A DNA stretch of 64,000 bases, taken from assembly GCA_910577515.1 (NCBI GenBank), contig CAJTLW010000002.1, positions 62,001 through 126,000 of the forward strand. The letters are read 5' to 3'. This stretch comes from an uncultured Vampirovibrio sp. (GTDB taxonomy: Bacteria; Cyanobacteriota; Vampirovibrionia; Gastranaerophilales; Gastranaerophilaceae). The notes under the pieces are model-generated. The model did no database searches, was not told the DNA's origin, and was given only the letters and a program-made list of their open reading frames with translations. Shown piece by piece: positions 41,145 through 50,446 of the stretch (position 1 is the stretch's first letter; the number at the start of each line of letters is the position of its first letter). Made by a program: the position numbers and the translations under genes.

Positions 41145-42399
41145 ATTTTGTATACTTTTTAAACATCAATGATGCGTTATGACCGCCAAAACCGAACGAA
41201 TTTGTTAAAGCATAATCAACATCAGCCTTAACCGGTTTATGCGGCACATAATTTAAGTTTGCAACATTTTCATCTTGATTATCAAGATTGATTGTAGGAG
41301 GAACAATTCCCTCGCATAAAACTTTAATGCATACAATTGATTCTGCAGCACCTGTGGCACCAAGCATGTGTCCGTGCATACTTTTTGTTGATGATACCTT
41401 TAAATCAGGGTTGGTATCAAGGTCGCCAAATACTCTTGCAATAGCTTTTGATTCAGCACAATCTCCTAAACCGGTTGATGTACCATGTGAATTCACATAC
41501 CCAACCTCTTTGGGTTGAATTCCTGCATCATTTACAGCTAATTCCATAGCTTTAGCTGCACCGTTTCCTGAAGGATCAGGAGCAACAATATCATAAGCAT
41601 CTGCTGTTTGGCCGTAGCCTACAATTTCAGCATAAATCTTTGCACCGCGGGCCTTAGCATGTTCCATTTCTTCCAAAATAAGAACAGCAGCACCTTCTGA
41701 CATAACAAAACCATCTCTGTCTTTATCATAAGGGCGTGAAGCCTTAGTCGGTTCATCATTTCTTTTTGATAAAGTTCTTGCTGATGTGAATGCGCCTATT
41801 CCAAGTCTTGTAATTACAGCTTCTGCGCCACCTGCAATTATGACATCTGCATCACCATATTGTATGCTTCTAAAAGCATCTCCTACACAGTGTGCTGATG
41901 TTGCACAAGCTGTAACAATCGCTTTATTTAGGCCTTTCGCACCATATTTCATTGAAATTCTACCGGCGCCCATATCAGCAATAATCATAGGAACAGTGAA
42001 AGGTGAACATTTAGACGGTCCTCTGTCGATTATAGTATGGTGTTGCTTTTCAAAGGTATCAAATCCGCCTGCAGCAGAACCAACTATAACGCCAAAACGA
42101 TACGGGTCAACATTGTCTGTCGATACACCTGAATCTTTTACAGCTTCTTCTGCTGCAACAAGTGCAAATTGAGTGTATCTATCCATTCTTCTTGCCTCTT
42201 TGGCATCCAGATTGCTTATAGCATCAAAGTTTTTAACTTCACCTGCAATATGTACGGTATGTCCGTCAAGAGGAATATTTTCAATTGTAGAGATGCCGCT
42301 TTTTCCTTCAAGCAAACTATCCCAGAAAGTTCCTACACCTGCACCAAAAGGTGAAACAATACCTAACCCTGTAACTACTACTCGTCTTTTTGTGTTCAT
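41143..42399 (-). CDS. fabF: Beta-ketoacyl-ACP synthase II
   Basis: 418 residues, standard length. Elongates acyl-ACP with malonyl-ACP. Thiolase fold with the catalytic Cys in VTACATSAHCVGDAF, the two His in VNSHGTSTGLGD and TKSMHGHMLGATGA, and the C-terminal NSFGFGGHNASLMF. It is in the usual acpP-fabF order, 189 bases after acpP. The acpP-fabF spacer has stacked hairpins. The stop codon lies inside a 31-base direct repeat that comes from the tRNA-Leu(GAG) flank. Confidence 0.96.
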   Translation of the reverse strand: MNTKRRVVVTGLGIVSPFGAGVGTFWDSLLEGKSGISTIENIPLDGHTVHIAGEVKNFDAISNLDAKEARRMDRYTQFALVAAEEAVKDSGVSTDNVDPYRFGVIVGSAAGGFDTFEKQHHTIIDRGPSKCSPFTVPMIIADMGAGRISMKYGAKGLNKAIVTACATSAHCVGDAFRSIQYGDADVIIAGGAEAVITRLGIGAFTSARTLSKRNDEPTKASRPYDKDRDGFVMSEGAAVLILEEMEHAKARGAKIYAEIVGYGQTADAYDIVAPDPSGNGAAKAMELAVNDAGIQPKEVGYVNSHGTSTGLGDCAESKAIARVFGDLDTNPDLKVSSTKSMHGHMLGATGAAESIVCIKVLCEGIVPPTINLDNQDENVANLNYVPHKPVKADVDYALTNSFGFGGHNASLMFKKYTK

Positions 42400-42472
42400 T
42401 TTAATAAAATTTCCTTTAGACTAAAATTCTTTCTATGCAAAACAAAAAGACAATAAAGGGATTAATCCTTTT

Positions 42473-42511
42473 GGAATAACCACCTTTCAAAAGAAAGAGC
42501 AGGATTATTCC
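42473..42511. promoter_or_regulatory. Nested hairpins in the acpP-fabF spacer
   Basis: Outer stem GGAATAA/TTATTCC (42473-42479 with 42505-42511) encloses an inner hairpin CTTTC-aaaa-GAAAG (42484-42497). Next to it is the palindrome GGATTAATCC. There is no T run, so it is not a terminator; it could be a processing or stability element that sets the ratio of acpP to fabF mRNA. Role inferred. Confidence 0.4.
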
Positions 42512-42588
42512 CTAATATCAATCTATTTTTTGCATAAAAATTATTTGCAAATTTTTTAATGCATTTCCTTTTAAATAACTATACTTAA

Positions 42589-42822
42589 TTAGTTAAGATG
42601 TGCATCAATGTAATCAACAGCATCTTGAACTGTTGCAATTTTTTCAGCTTCTTCATCAGGAATTTCGCAACCGAATTCTTCTTCAAAAGCCATAACTAAT
42701 TCAACAGTATCCAATGAATCAGCGCCAAGATCATTTGTAAAGCTTGCTTGTGGTGTAACAAGATTTTCATCTACGCTAAGTTGATCTACTACTACTTTTT
42801 TTACTCTTTCTAATGTGCTCAT
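42589..42822 (-). CDS. acpP: Acyl carrier protein
   Basis: 77 residues, acidic. The phosphopantetheine Ser is in DLGADSLDTVELVMAFEEEF, then IPDEEAEKIATVQDAVDYI. Carries the growing fatty acid and feeds lipid A synthesis (lpxA, lpxD at 57-61 kb). The ATG at 42822 has a GAAGG ribosome site; a GTG four codons earlier overlaps that site and is rejected. First gene of the acpP-fabF unit. Confidence 0.96.
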   Translation of the reverse strand: MSTLERVKKVVVDQLSVDENLVTPQASFTNDLGADSLDTVELVMAFEEEFGCEIPDEEAEKIATVQDAVDYIDAHLN

Positions 42823-42965
42823 TTTTACCTTCACCTCATTAAAATATAAATAATACTAACTATTAACATGCCTAATTATACTAAGCACATAATAAATTTG
42901 CAAATTGTGAAGGTTTCAAAGAGTTAATTGTATCTAAATCGTAATATAACAGGAAAAATTCGCAT

Positions 42966-43010
42966 AAAAAATGCGGGTGTCAAATCTTAAAATTTAAACA
43001 GCCCGCATTT
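42966..43010 (-). terminator. Terminator of the SLH-domain gene
   Basis: On the minus strand ATGCGGG (43008-43002) pairs with CCCGCAT (42977-42971), then a T-rich tail of six. The loop is long (24 bases). It lies 12 bases past the stop of the SLH protein gene. Confidence 0.75.
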
Positions 43011-43021
43011 AAAATTATGTT

Positions 43022-44278
43022 TTATAGGTCTTCGTTAATTGTAACGTCTTCCAAAAGTTTTATATAAACTGCTTCGCCAGCTTTAGCAGAGTAGTTTACA
43101 CCTTTTGTAACAAGCCCTGTTATAAGGCCTGCACCTGCACCTGATGGCGCACCGATTGCAGCCCCTGTGCCAAAATTATCATCAATAGCACCGAGACCCA
43201 TACCTGCACCGGTACCTATAACAGCACCGCCTAAAGTATATGCTCCAACCTTTTTCCATGGATTTTCTCTTAAAAATCCTTCGCGTTTATTGTAAACATA
43301 TCCATTTAATTCTGAAGTTCTGCCATCGGGAAGTTCCATTCTTGTGAATTTAACTTTAACTTCACCGTTTTTGTTGAACCATTTCGGGCTTATAATTTCT
43401 TCAACATTAGCGTATAGCTTTGTATTTTCAGGAATTACCGTTGTGCCTTCATTTGTTACAACATCATTTCTGATGAAAAATACAGCATCGTCACCAACAT
43501 TTGATTTTTTCATTTTATAAGGTTCGAAAAATTCTGCTTTAATAATATTCCCTGCGTTAATAATTTTTCTGGTGTTTGTCATAACAACAGTGTTTGTTTC
43601 AGCATCCTTGTGGATATTTAAATGTTCTGTGCCGAGAGTTTTTTCAGGAGAAACGTATTCTTCTTTTACAACGTTTAACATTTTGCTTAATTTTGCAAGC
43701 AATACTGCGGTTTCTGCTCTTGTAATTTCTCTTTTAGGCTCAAACTGTAAAGCGTCAGGATAATTTACATACAGCCCTAATTTTACAGCTTTCTTATAAG
43801 GTGTAACAGCCCAGGCTTGGATATCATCTACATCTGTAAAATCAACTAAAATATTATCTTCGGCTGCTACATTTTTTGTGATGTGACTCATAACAGAAGT
43901 TACTTCAGCTTTGATCATTTTGTTATCGGGTCTGAATGTTTTATCAGGGTATCCATAAACTAAGCCTAATTCTTCTGATTTCATAATTTCATTAAAGTTT
44001 TCGGTTTCTGAATTAATATCAGTATAAGGATTTTGAACTGTAACTTCTAAATCTTTATGCCCTAAAACTTTTGTTAGCATTTTAACAAAGTCGCCCCTTG
44101 AAACAGAAGCTTCAGGGTTAAATTTGTTATCAGCATCAAGCGCCATAACATCTTTTGATACCATTTCATTGATTTCTGCATTTGCCCAGTAAGCACTATC
44201 TACATCTTCTGCTGAAAACGCAGGAGCAGATATCATTAAACCCATAAAGGCAAACAGACTGAGTAATTTTTTAAACAT
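43022..44278 (-). CDS. Exported SLH-domain protein with glycine-zipper segment
   Basis: 418 residues. Signal peptide of about 22 residues (FAFMGLMISAPAFSA). Three S-layer homology repeats follow at about 25-75, 85-140 and 145-200 (FNPEASVSRGDFVKMLTKVL, YGYPDKTFRPDNKMIKAEV, FEPKREITRAETAVLLAKLS), which bind pyruvylated or other cell wall glycan. The middle is a beta-rich domain (VVTNEGTTVIPENTKLYANV). Near residues 345-390 is a glycine-zipper helix pair (GGAVIGTGAGMGLGAI and GAAIGAPSGAGAGLITG) that can enter a membrane. The layout resembles cyanobacterial outer-membrane anchors (SLH plus membrane part) without a porin barrel, so it may tether the outer membrane to peptidoglycan. That role is inference. 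Confidence 0.85.
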   Translation of the reverse strand: MFKKLLSLFAFMGLMISAPAFSAEDVDSAYWANAEINEMVSKDVMALDADNKFNPEASVSRGDFVKMLTKVLGHKDLEVTVQNPYTDINSETENFNEIMKSEELGLVYGYPDKTFRPDNKMIKAEVTSVMSHITKNVAAEDNILVDFTDVDDIQAWAVTPYKKAVKLGLYVNYPDALQFEPKREITRAETAVLLAKLSKMLNVVKEEYVSPEKTLGTEHLNIHKDAETNTVVMTNTRKIINAGNIIKAEFFEPYKMKKSNVGDDAVFFIRNDVVTNEGTTVIPENTKLYANVEEIISPKWFNKNGEVKVKFTRMELPDGRTSELNGYVYNKREGFLRENPWKKVGAYTLGGAVIGTGAGMGLGAIDDNFGTGAAIGAPSGAGAGLITGLVTKGVNYSAKAGEAVYIKLLEDVTINEDL

Positions 44279-44361
44279 TTTAAAACTCGCTTTCTCCCAA
44301 ATGTCCGTAAACTATTTTATATAAATATTATTATAAAAAACCATGCTATGCAAACTTAAAT

Positions 44362-44398
44362 AAAAAGCGCCTTTAATAATTTTTATTATAAAAGGCGC
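44362..44398 (-). terminator. Terminator of sepF
   Basis: On the minus strand GCGCCTTT (44398-44391) pairs with AAAGGCGC (44374-44367), continued by an AT stem, then five T. It lies about 40 bases past the sepF stop and separates it from the SLH gene. Confidence 0.8.
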
Positions 44399-44436
44399 AT
44401 CTTTCAACTCATCTATTCCATAAACTCCATAGAGTC

Positions 44437-44967
44437 TTAATTTTGGTTTGTTTGCGGTGTACTCCAGTATGCTTCTCTTGATAATTTAGAGCTTACCGTT
44501 TCTTGTGACAGGTTTATATTGTCCGGAGTAAAAATAAATACTCTGTCACCAATTCTTTTTTGGTCGCCCTCAAGAGCGTATGTGCATCCGCAAAGAAAAT
44601 CCACTACTCTTTGTGATTGTTCTTTATCTAATAATTGAAGGTTTAAAATAACCGTTTTCTTTTCTTTTAGTGCTTCTGCAATCTGTGTTGTAGATTCACT
44701 GTATGAGCGTGGTTCAAAAACAACTACTTCATATCCGCTTGAAGTTACTTCAGAAGCTCTTGATCTTGGAAATTGTCTTACATTGCTGTGGCTGATTGGA
44801 GAAGTTGTTTTGTATACAGGCTCAAGCGCTGCATTTCTTTCTGTCGGATATTCTGCTCCAAATTCGTCTTGTAATTCTGAAAATAATCCTTCGTCTTCTT
44901 TTCCGCTTTCAAACGGCGATGTTAAAAAATTCACTAACTTATTTATAGTGTTTGATACTCCGGTCAC
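44437..44967 (-). CDS. sepF: Cell division protein SepF
   Basis: 176 residues. A short N-terminal amphipathic membrane-targeting helix (NTINKLVNFLTSPF), a disordered linker, and the SepF core YEVVVFEPRSYSESTTQIAE, KKTVILNLQLLDKEQSQRVV, DFLCGCTYALEGDQKRIGD and RVFIFTPDNI. SepF bends and tethers FtsZ filaments at the division site; it is used in Gram-positives and Cyanobacteria in place of FtsA/ZipA, which supports the cyanobacterial-lineage placement. The start is GTG with a strong AGGAGG site. It follows the YggS-like gene by 21 bases, the normal yggS-sepF order. Confidence 0.95.
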   Translation of the reverse strand: MTGVSNTINKLVNFLTSPFESGKEDEGLFSELQDEFGAEYPTERNAALEPVYKTTSPISHSNVRQFPRSRASEVTSSGYEVVVFEPRSYSESTTQIAEALKEKKTVILNLQLLDKEQSQRVVDFLCGCTYALEGDQKRIGDRVFIFTPDNINLSQETVSSKLSREAYWSTPQTNQN

Positions 44968-44988
44968 CTTTTCCTCCTAATTTTTTAT

Positions 44989-45633
44989 TTATTCAAATAA
45001 TGTTCTACCTAGTCTTATCATTGTTGCACCTTCTTCAAGTGCTATCTTATAATCGTTGCTCATTCCCATCGAAAGCTCTTTTAAGTGAAATTTTTCTTTT
45101 AATTCCCGCATTTCACAAAAAAGTTTTCTCAAATATGCTTCATCATCTGTCAAAGGAGCTATTGTCATAAGCCCTTTTAATTCCACATTTTGAAGCATTT
45201 TGATTTTTTCAATCAATTCTTCCAGCTGAGAAGGTGCAATACCTGATTTTTGTTCTTCCCCTGCATTATTAACCTGCACAAGGATGTTCTGAACAATGTT
45301 TTTCTGCTTTGCAATACCGTCAATTTCCACTGCAAGCTTTAAGCTGTCTACAGAGTGGATTAAATCAAAAACCCCTACCGCTTTTTTCACTTTGTTGCTT
45401 TGCAAGTGTCCTATCAAATGATAATGCGATTTTGAAGTGATTTCCTCCTCCAATAAATTGATTTTTTCAATTGCATCAAGAACCCGATTTTCACCAAAAT
45501 TATTAAGCCCGACCTTAAAGGCCTCCCTCATCTCATTTACCGTGTAATATTTTGAAACAGCAATGATTGTTGGATTGAATTTGTTCGCAAATGTCAAAAT
45601 ACGATTAAGATTGTTGGAAATCTTTGCATACAC
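44989..45633 (-). CDS. YggS-family PLP homeostasis protein
   Basis: 214 residues, single-domain alanine-racemase-like barrel. The PLP lysine is in IIAVSKYYTVNEM, followed by NNFGENRV, YHLIGHLQSNKVKK, SVDSLKLA, VELKGLMTIAP and LSMGMSNDYKIALEEGATMIRLG, all hallmark stretches. It keeps free PLP in balance; no enzyme reaction is known. A strong promoter lies 65 bases upstream. pdxJ, which makes PNP, lies upstream on the same strand, a sensible pairing. Only a weak ribosome site (AAGGG) is visible. Confidence 0.95.
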   Translation of the reverse strand: MYAKISNNLNRILTFANKFNPTIIAVSKYYTVNEMREAFKVGLNNFGENRVLDAIEKINLLEEEITSKSHYHLIGHLQSNKVKKAVGVFDLIHSVDSLKLAVEIDGIAKQKNIVQNILVQVNNAGEEQKSGIAPSQLEELIEKIKMLQNVELKGLMTIAPLTDDEAYLRKLFCEMRELKEKFHLKELSMGMSNDYKIALEEGATMIRLGRTLFE

Positions 45634-45697
45634 TTTTAAAAGTAAACCCTTTAGCTTCTTAGTGATAAGCTTTCTGTGTTCAAGCTTTATGAATTTA

Positions 45698-45726
45698 ATT
45701 ATAAATTCGAAGTGTACTCATGACAA
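45698..45726 (-). promoter_or_regulatory. Promoter of the yggS-sepF unit
   Basis: On the minus strand TTGTCA (45726-45721), exact 17-base spacer, TATAAT (45703-45698). Leads to a leader of about 60 bases before the ATG at 45633. Confidence 0.75.
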
Positions 45727-45862
45727 CATTTAGTTTACTAAATTATTTGTTGCATAAAACATCATGCCAAAACATGGACTGCGACATGATTTCCGCTTTT
45801 TACATGTTCTTAATATTGCTTAACAAATACAACTTTTTTGAAATTTTCATGACATGTTTTGG

Positions 45863-45908
45863 AAAAATTTGGCATGCCTTTTGTAAATTTTAAATAAAAA
45901 GCATGCCT
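45863..45908 (-). terminator. Terminator of pdxJ
   Basis: On the minus strand GGCATGC-TTTT (45908-45898) pairs with AAAA-G-GCATGCC (45883-45872), with one unpaired base, then AAATTTTT. It is 28 bases past the pdxJ stop. Confidence 0.6.
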
Positions 45909-45935
45909 AAATTAAAAAAATGTAAAACCATATAA

Positions 45936-46643
45936 TTATATTAATTCAATCATCTCGCGTACGGCAGTTTCTAAGCCTACAAAAACTGCACGTGATATTA
46001 TAGAATGGCCGATGTTTAATTCACAAAGCCCTTCAATTTTATTCATCAAAGAAACGTTTTCATAATTAAGCCCGTGTCCGGCATTTACCTTTAAACCAAG
46101 ACCTTGGGCAAGTTTTGCTGCCTCTTTTAATTTATTAAATTCAATTTGTTCATTTTCTTTTTTAAAAGCGTTTGAAAAAGCACCCGTGTGTAGTTCTATA
46201 TAATCAGAACCAGCTTCTGCTGCGGCTTCAACCTGTTCTTTATCAGGGTCTATAAAAAGGCTTACAATGATATTTTTTGAATGAAGTGCTTCAATTAATT
46301 CTTTTATCCTTGTTTTGTTATGCGCAACATCCAATCCTCCTTCTGTTGTTAGTTCCTGCCTTTTTTCGGGAACTATGCAACAGGAATATGGAACCAAATT
46401 CATTGCTATTTGCCGCATTTCATCAGTTGCTGCCATCTCTAAATTTATTTTTGCTTTTAAATTGTTCTTTAAATTAACCACATCTTCATCTTTAATATGG
46501 CGTCTGTCTTCTCTTAAATGTACAGTAATAGCGCTTGCACCTGCCATTTCGCAAATAAGTGCAGCTTCAAGCACGCAAGGTTCTACTCCGCCTCTTGCGT
46601 TTCTTAAAGTTGCAACATGGTCAATATTTACTCCTAAATTCAT
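45936..46643 (-). CDS. pdxJ: Pyridoxine 5'-phosphate synthase
   Basis: 235 residues, standard length. Forms pyridoxine phosphate from 3-amino-2-oxopropyl phosphate and deoxyxylulose phosphate. Signature stretches: LGVNIDHVATLRNARGG at the N-terminus, ITVHLREDRRHI, VSLFIDPDKEQ, IELHTGAF, LKVNAGHGLNYENV, and ELNIGHSIISRAVFVGL. An extended -10 (TG-c-TAAATT) ends seven bases before the ATG on the minus strand, although an AGGA also lies there, so either a leaderless or a very short leader is possible. Functional link to the yggS-like PLP protein downstream. Confidence 0.96.
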   Translation of the reverse strand: MNLGVNIDHVATLRNARGGVEPCVLEAALICEMAGASAITVHLREDRRHIKDEDVVNLKNNLKAKINLEMAATDEMRQIAMNLVPYSCCIVPEKRQELTTEGGLDVAHNKTRIKELIEALHSKNIIVSLFIDPDKEQVEAAAEAGSDYIELHTGAFSNAFKKENEQIEFNKLKEAAKLAQGLGLKVNAGHGLNYENVSLMNKIEGLCELNIGHSIISRAVFVGLETAVREMIELI

Positions 46644-46842
46644 AAATCCTAATTTAGCACTTTTTTGTGTTTTTTTAAAGCTTTGATTTTATAAAAATAA
46701 AAGAAAATCTGATACCCTGCTAGCCTTTTTGGTGGATTTTGCCTCATTTTAGCTGGATTAATATTTTGGATTATAATATAATAAGAAATGTTACAATATA
46801 TGTAAATTTATTCTTTTTAGCATAAATAGAGAACAAAAAAGA

Positions 46843-49800
46843 GTGAACTGTCCAAAATGTAAAACAGAACTGAGTCCAAAAGATACAGTATGCCCTAGTT
46901 GCAAACTAAGGCTTGTTTTTGAATGCCCAAGATGCAAAAGTGAAATAAAAATCGGCAGTTCATCATGTAAAAAATGCGGGTTTGTTTTTGTGAAATTCTG
47001 TCCTGAATGCAATTGCGCAAATTATGTTTCAAGCTCTCATTGTAGAAAGTGTTTTCACAATTTTGAAGATTCGCTTGAAAATATTCAAAATGAAAATGTT
47101 CAAAAAATTGAGCCTGCAGTTGAAAAAGAAGAGGAAAAAGAAATAAAACAGGCTCAAAATACTAAAACCCCGGTAAGATTAAGTGTTTATATTGATTTTA
47201 TATCTCTGAAAAATGTTTTTGAAAAATATAAAGACGAAGAATTTAAACAAAAAGTTATTTTGAACATAAAAACCGCAATTAAGCTTGCATTTAATGTGGC
47301 GCCTGAATTTATAAAAGAAGATGTTGTTAATTTTACAATTAACTATTCTAAAAAAATAAGTTTTTTGGAAAAAATTAATAAGTTTAGTGATGAATTTTCA
47401 AAATTTAATTCAATCCTAAATGAAACTTTAGGAGCAGATATTTCTTTTAAATTTGCTGTGCTTGAAGAAAGCGAAGTGAAGAAGAATAAAGATGTGCATC
47501 AGCTTGAATACGGTATTGAAAAAGATATTATAACCTCAAATGGCGCCTATAAAATTCTATCTGATGCAATCCCTTTAATAAAAATTTCGCCGGATTCCTA
47601 TAAAATGGTATTTTTAGACCAGAAACCGGAATTTACCCAATCAAAAAGTGTTAAAGAAGATGTTGCACTTGAATTAATTTATGATACTATCTGCGATGCT
47701 GCTAGCGAAATAAAAGGCATTTCTTTGAATGCTCCACGGGGTGCCGGAAAAAGCTATCTGTTAGAGAAGCTCTATAAAAAACTTGAAGAATCAAACACCC
47801 TTGTTTTAAAAGGCCAGTGCAGCGCGCTAACTCAAATTACGCCTTTAGGGCTTTTGCAGGATATTTTATTATCACTGTTCAATTTATCTTTTGTGCCTTC
47901 AAAATATGAAAAAAGAGTGAAGGAATTAAGAAATACCCTTCAAAAACATCTTTCTTTTATGAATGAGAAAGAAGGTTTTGACCCTAAAAAAATTGAAGTG
48001 CTGATAAACCTTGTATATCCTGTCGGGGAAGATTTTTATGAAAATATTTTATCTAATAAGCAAAAAACATTTTCTGATATAAAAGACGTTTTAGAGGCGC
48101 TTCGCGGCGAAGCAAGGCTTGTTTTAATTATTGATGATTTTGATTTAATTGATGAAACATCCTTTGAATTTTTAAAGTATTTAACAAATAAAGATTTCTT
48201 TACAGGGGGTGCAAAGTTCCTTCTGACATACAGAAATCAGCATTCCTTAAATATGTATATAAATTCGGATAAATTATCTAAAAATGCTTGTTTGAATATT
48301 AATCTGGCTTCAAATGAAATAGATGACATTAAAGAATATATAAAATTGCGTCTTGGTTCTTTTGAAGTTTTGCCATCAAAAGTTTCAAACCAGATAATTT
48401 TAAATTCGCAAGGCAATTTTGCCTATATAGAGCAAGTTATAGAGCATCTTCTTGAAACAAAAAAAGTATATTTGAAAGATAAAGCTTTTGTTTATGATTT
48501 TAAAGAAGAGGATTACTTTGTCCCGCAAACGCTTGGCGAGATTTTAGATGCAAGATTAAGGTTTTTAAAAGAAAACAACCTTTCTTACTATTCTTTCCTT
48601 GGAATAGCCTCACTTTTGGGTGGCAAGTTTACAAAAAACATTTTACAAACCGTTTTTGAATTAACAGATGACGGGTTTATAAAAATAGCTTCTTATCTGG
48701 AAAAAACCGGCTATTTTATTAAAAAAAGCGAAAATATATACAGATTCAAAAATTCATTAATTTGGACGCATATTTATTCTGAAGCTAAAAATAATAATGA
48801 TTTAAAGCCTTACGCTGCAAGGCTTTTAAATGAAACCTGTGAAAGAACAATATCATCTCCCGCTATCCGCGCGCTTTTAGCGCAAACCATGGGGGATAAA
48901 TCCCTTGCTTTTGAGCTTTGGACCGCTAATTTAAAACTGGCTTCATACATTGGTGATACAGCATTTTATATTATGTGCCAAAAGCAAAGCCTTGCAAATT
49001 TAGAAGAAATGAAGCACAATAACGCGTTTTATATTAAAAACAATATTTTTGAGCGCCTTGGGAAGCTTACATATAACAAAACCCCGAAAGATGCTGTTGA
49101 TTATTTAACATCAGCCTTAATACATGCTAAAAACAGAGGCGAAGAAGAAATAGTTATTGAACTTTCAGGATATTTAATTCATAGCTTAAGAGCTGTGCAG
49201 AATTTCCCTGCTGTAATTGAAACAACAGATACTGTTCTCCAATATTTTGATAAACCAAAATATGCACTGGAGCGTGCTTTAATTAAAACAAGAAAGGCAG
49301 AAGCTCTTTTATATACAGGAAATTTTGAAGAAGTAAACACCATTGTAAATACAGAAATTAACCCCGCACTTCAAGAATGGTTGAAACACCCGAAAAAAAA
49401 TGATTTTTCAAGCTTAAGGGAAATTTATAATTCATGGATTAAGGCTAATATTATCCTTATTGAAGCACTGGCAGAACAAGGTAATCCTGCTGTGTTTGAA
49501 CTTATTGATGCTGTTGAAAAAGAAGTATTTAAAGAAAAACGCAAAGATAAGATTATTTTGGATACAAAAATAGTTGTAAAGCTTAAACTTGCAACTGCTT
49601 TTGCCTATACAATCAAAGGATATTTAGGGCTTTCTGATGAAATTTTGCAATCAATTGTAAAAGATTTTTCTTATGCAATTGATGATTCTAAGCTTGTTTC
49701 AAAGTGGAATGCAATTGATATATTTAATAAAATCTTAAAAAATGATTTTGATGAAAAAATCAAGGATGATATGTTCGAAGCAGTTGCATTTGCAAACAAT

Positions 49801-50400
49801 TGCGGGGATAACTATAATAAAAACCTTATTAAAACCCTTCTTGCGCATGTGCTTTTAGAAGAAGGTAATCCGCTTAAAGCTCTTGAAATATGCGCAGAAG
49901 AGATGACCTGGTTTTCTAAAGAAAAAATTGCTTTGGGCGCTCTTATTTCCTGGTATATCAGTGCAAAGGCTACCCTTATTACAAACGGGGCGGATAAATG
50001 TATTGAAATTTGCGAAAAAGCAATAAATATCACAGAAAGCGTTAAAATAAACACAACATTCTTTAAAGTATTATTCCAAACACTTCTTGCTAAGGCATAT
50101 TTAAACAAAGGCGAGCTTGATAACGCAAAAACCTATTCAGAGCTTGCTTTTCAGGATGCCAATATAAATGAACTGGTATTTTTACAAATGAAACTTTATA
50201 AATTAAGAGCAAATATTATGCAGGATTCCATTGCAACGATTGAAGAAGGAAGAAAACTTGAAGTTGCACAGAACACTATTAAAACCTATGAAAAAGCTTT
50301 AAATATTGCAAACAGTTTGAATTTATCCAAACACCATTATGTTATTCAAAAAGAACTAACCTCATTCAAGGCATACTGCCAGCTTAAAAGAATTATGTAA
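46843..50400 (+). CDS. Zinc-ribbon, P-loop ATPase and helical-repeat protein (STAND-like)
   Basis: 1185 residues. Two zinc ribbons at the N-terminus (CPKC...CPSC, CPRC...CKKC, CPEC...CRKC; six CxxC pairs in the first 75 residues). Residues 110-280 resemble a degenerate class III nucleotide cyclase-like domain (VRLSVYIDFISLKNVFEKY, then KMVFLDQKPEFTQ). A P-loop NTPase follows with Walker A NAPRGAGKSYLL at about 297 and Walker B LVLIIDDFDLID at about 425. The C-terminal 500 residues are helical repeats of TPR type (for example YLTSALIHAKNRGEEEIVIE, LLAKAYLNKGELDNAKTYSE). The order matches zinc ribbon/cyclase/ATPase/TPR signalling proteins. Start is GTG at the zinc ribbon with no strong ribosome site. 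It stands alone; its partner is unknown. Confidence 0.75.
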   Translation: MNCPKCKTELSPKDTVCPSCKLRLVFECPRCKSEIKIGSSSCKKCGFVFVKFCPECNCANYVSSSHCRKCFHNFEDSLENIQNENVQKIEPAVEKEEEKEIKQAQNTKTPVRLSVYIDFISLKNVFEKYKDEEFKQKVILNIKTAIKLAFNVAPEFIKEDVVNFTINYSKKISFLEKINKFSDEFSKFNSILNETLGADISFKFAVLEESEVKKNKDVHQLEYGIEKDIITSNGAYKILSDAIPLIKISPDSYKMVFLDQKPEFTQSKSVKEDVALELIYDTICDAASEIKGISLNAPRGAGKSYLLEKLYKKLEESNTLVLKGQCSALTQITPLGLLQDILLSLFNLSFVPSKYEKRVKELRNTLQKHLSFMNEKEGFDPKKIEVLINLVYPVGEDFYENILSNKQKTFSDIKDVLEALRGEARLVLIIDDFDLIDETSFEFLKYLTNKDFFTGGAKFLLTYRNQHSLNMYINSDKLSKNACLNINLASNEIDDIKEYIKLRLGSFEVLPSKVSNQIILNSQGNFAYIEQVIEHLLETKKVYLKDKAFVYDFKEEDYFVPQTLGEILDARLRFLKENNLSYYSFLGIASLLGGKFTKNILQTVFELTDDGFIKIASYLEKTGYFIKKSENIYRFKNSLIWTHIYSEAKNNNDLKPYAARLLNETCERTISSPAIRALLAQTMGDKSLAFELWTANLKLASYIGDTAFYIMCQKQSLANLEEMKHNNAFYIKNNIFERLGKLTYNKTPKDAVDYLTSALIHAKNRGEEEIVIELSGYLIHSLRAVQNFPAVIETTDTVLQYFDKPKYALERALIKTRKAEALLYTGNFEEVNTIVNTEINPALQEWLKHPKKNDFSSLREIYNSWIKANIILIEALAEQGNPAVFELIDAVEKEVFKEKRKDKIILDTKIVVKLKLATAFAYTIKGYLGLSDEILQSIVKDFSYAIDDSKLVSKWNAIDIFNKILKNDFDEKIKDDMFEAVAFANNCGDNYNKNLIKTLLAHVLLEEGNPLKALEICAEEMTWFSKEKIALGALISWYISAKATLITNGADKCIEICEKAINITESVKINTTFFKVLFQTLLAKAYLNKGELDNAKTYSELAFQDANINELVFLQMKLYKLRANIMQDSIATIEEGRKLEVAQNTIKTYEKALNIANSLNLSKHHYVIQKELTSFKAYCQLKRIM

Positions 50401-50411
50401 ATATCTCGGGT

Positions 50412-50440
50412 TTGACACAAGTTAAAATTTAAAATAAAAT
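50412..50440 (+). promoter_or_regulatory. Promoter of acyltransferase gene, leaderless type
   Basis: TTGACA (50412-50417), exact 17-base spacer, TAAAAT (50435-50440). The ATG is six bases further on, so transcription should start at or next to the start codon. Confidence 0.75.
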
Positions 50441-50446
50441 TAAAGT

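Larger units (their letters stand above)
45634..45935. other. 302-base spacer between yggS-like gene and pdxJ
   Basis: No gene seen. It holds the pdxJ terminator, the promoter of the yggS-like gene and related inverted motifs: CATGCCAAAACATG near 45762 and CATGTTTTGG...GGCATG near 45853. Confidence 0.55.
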
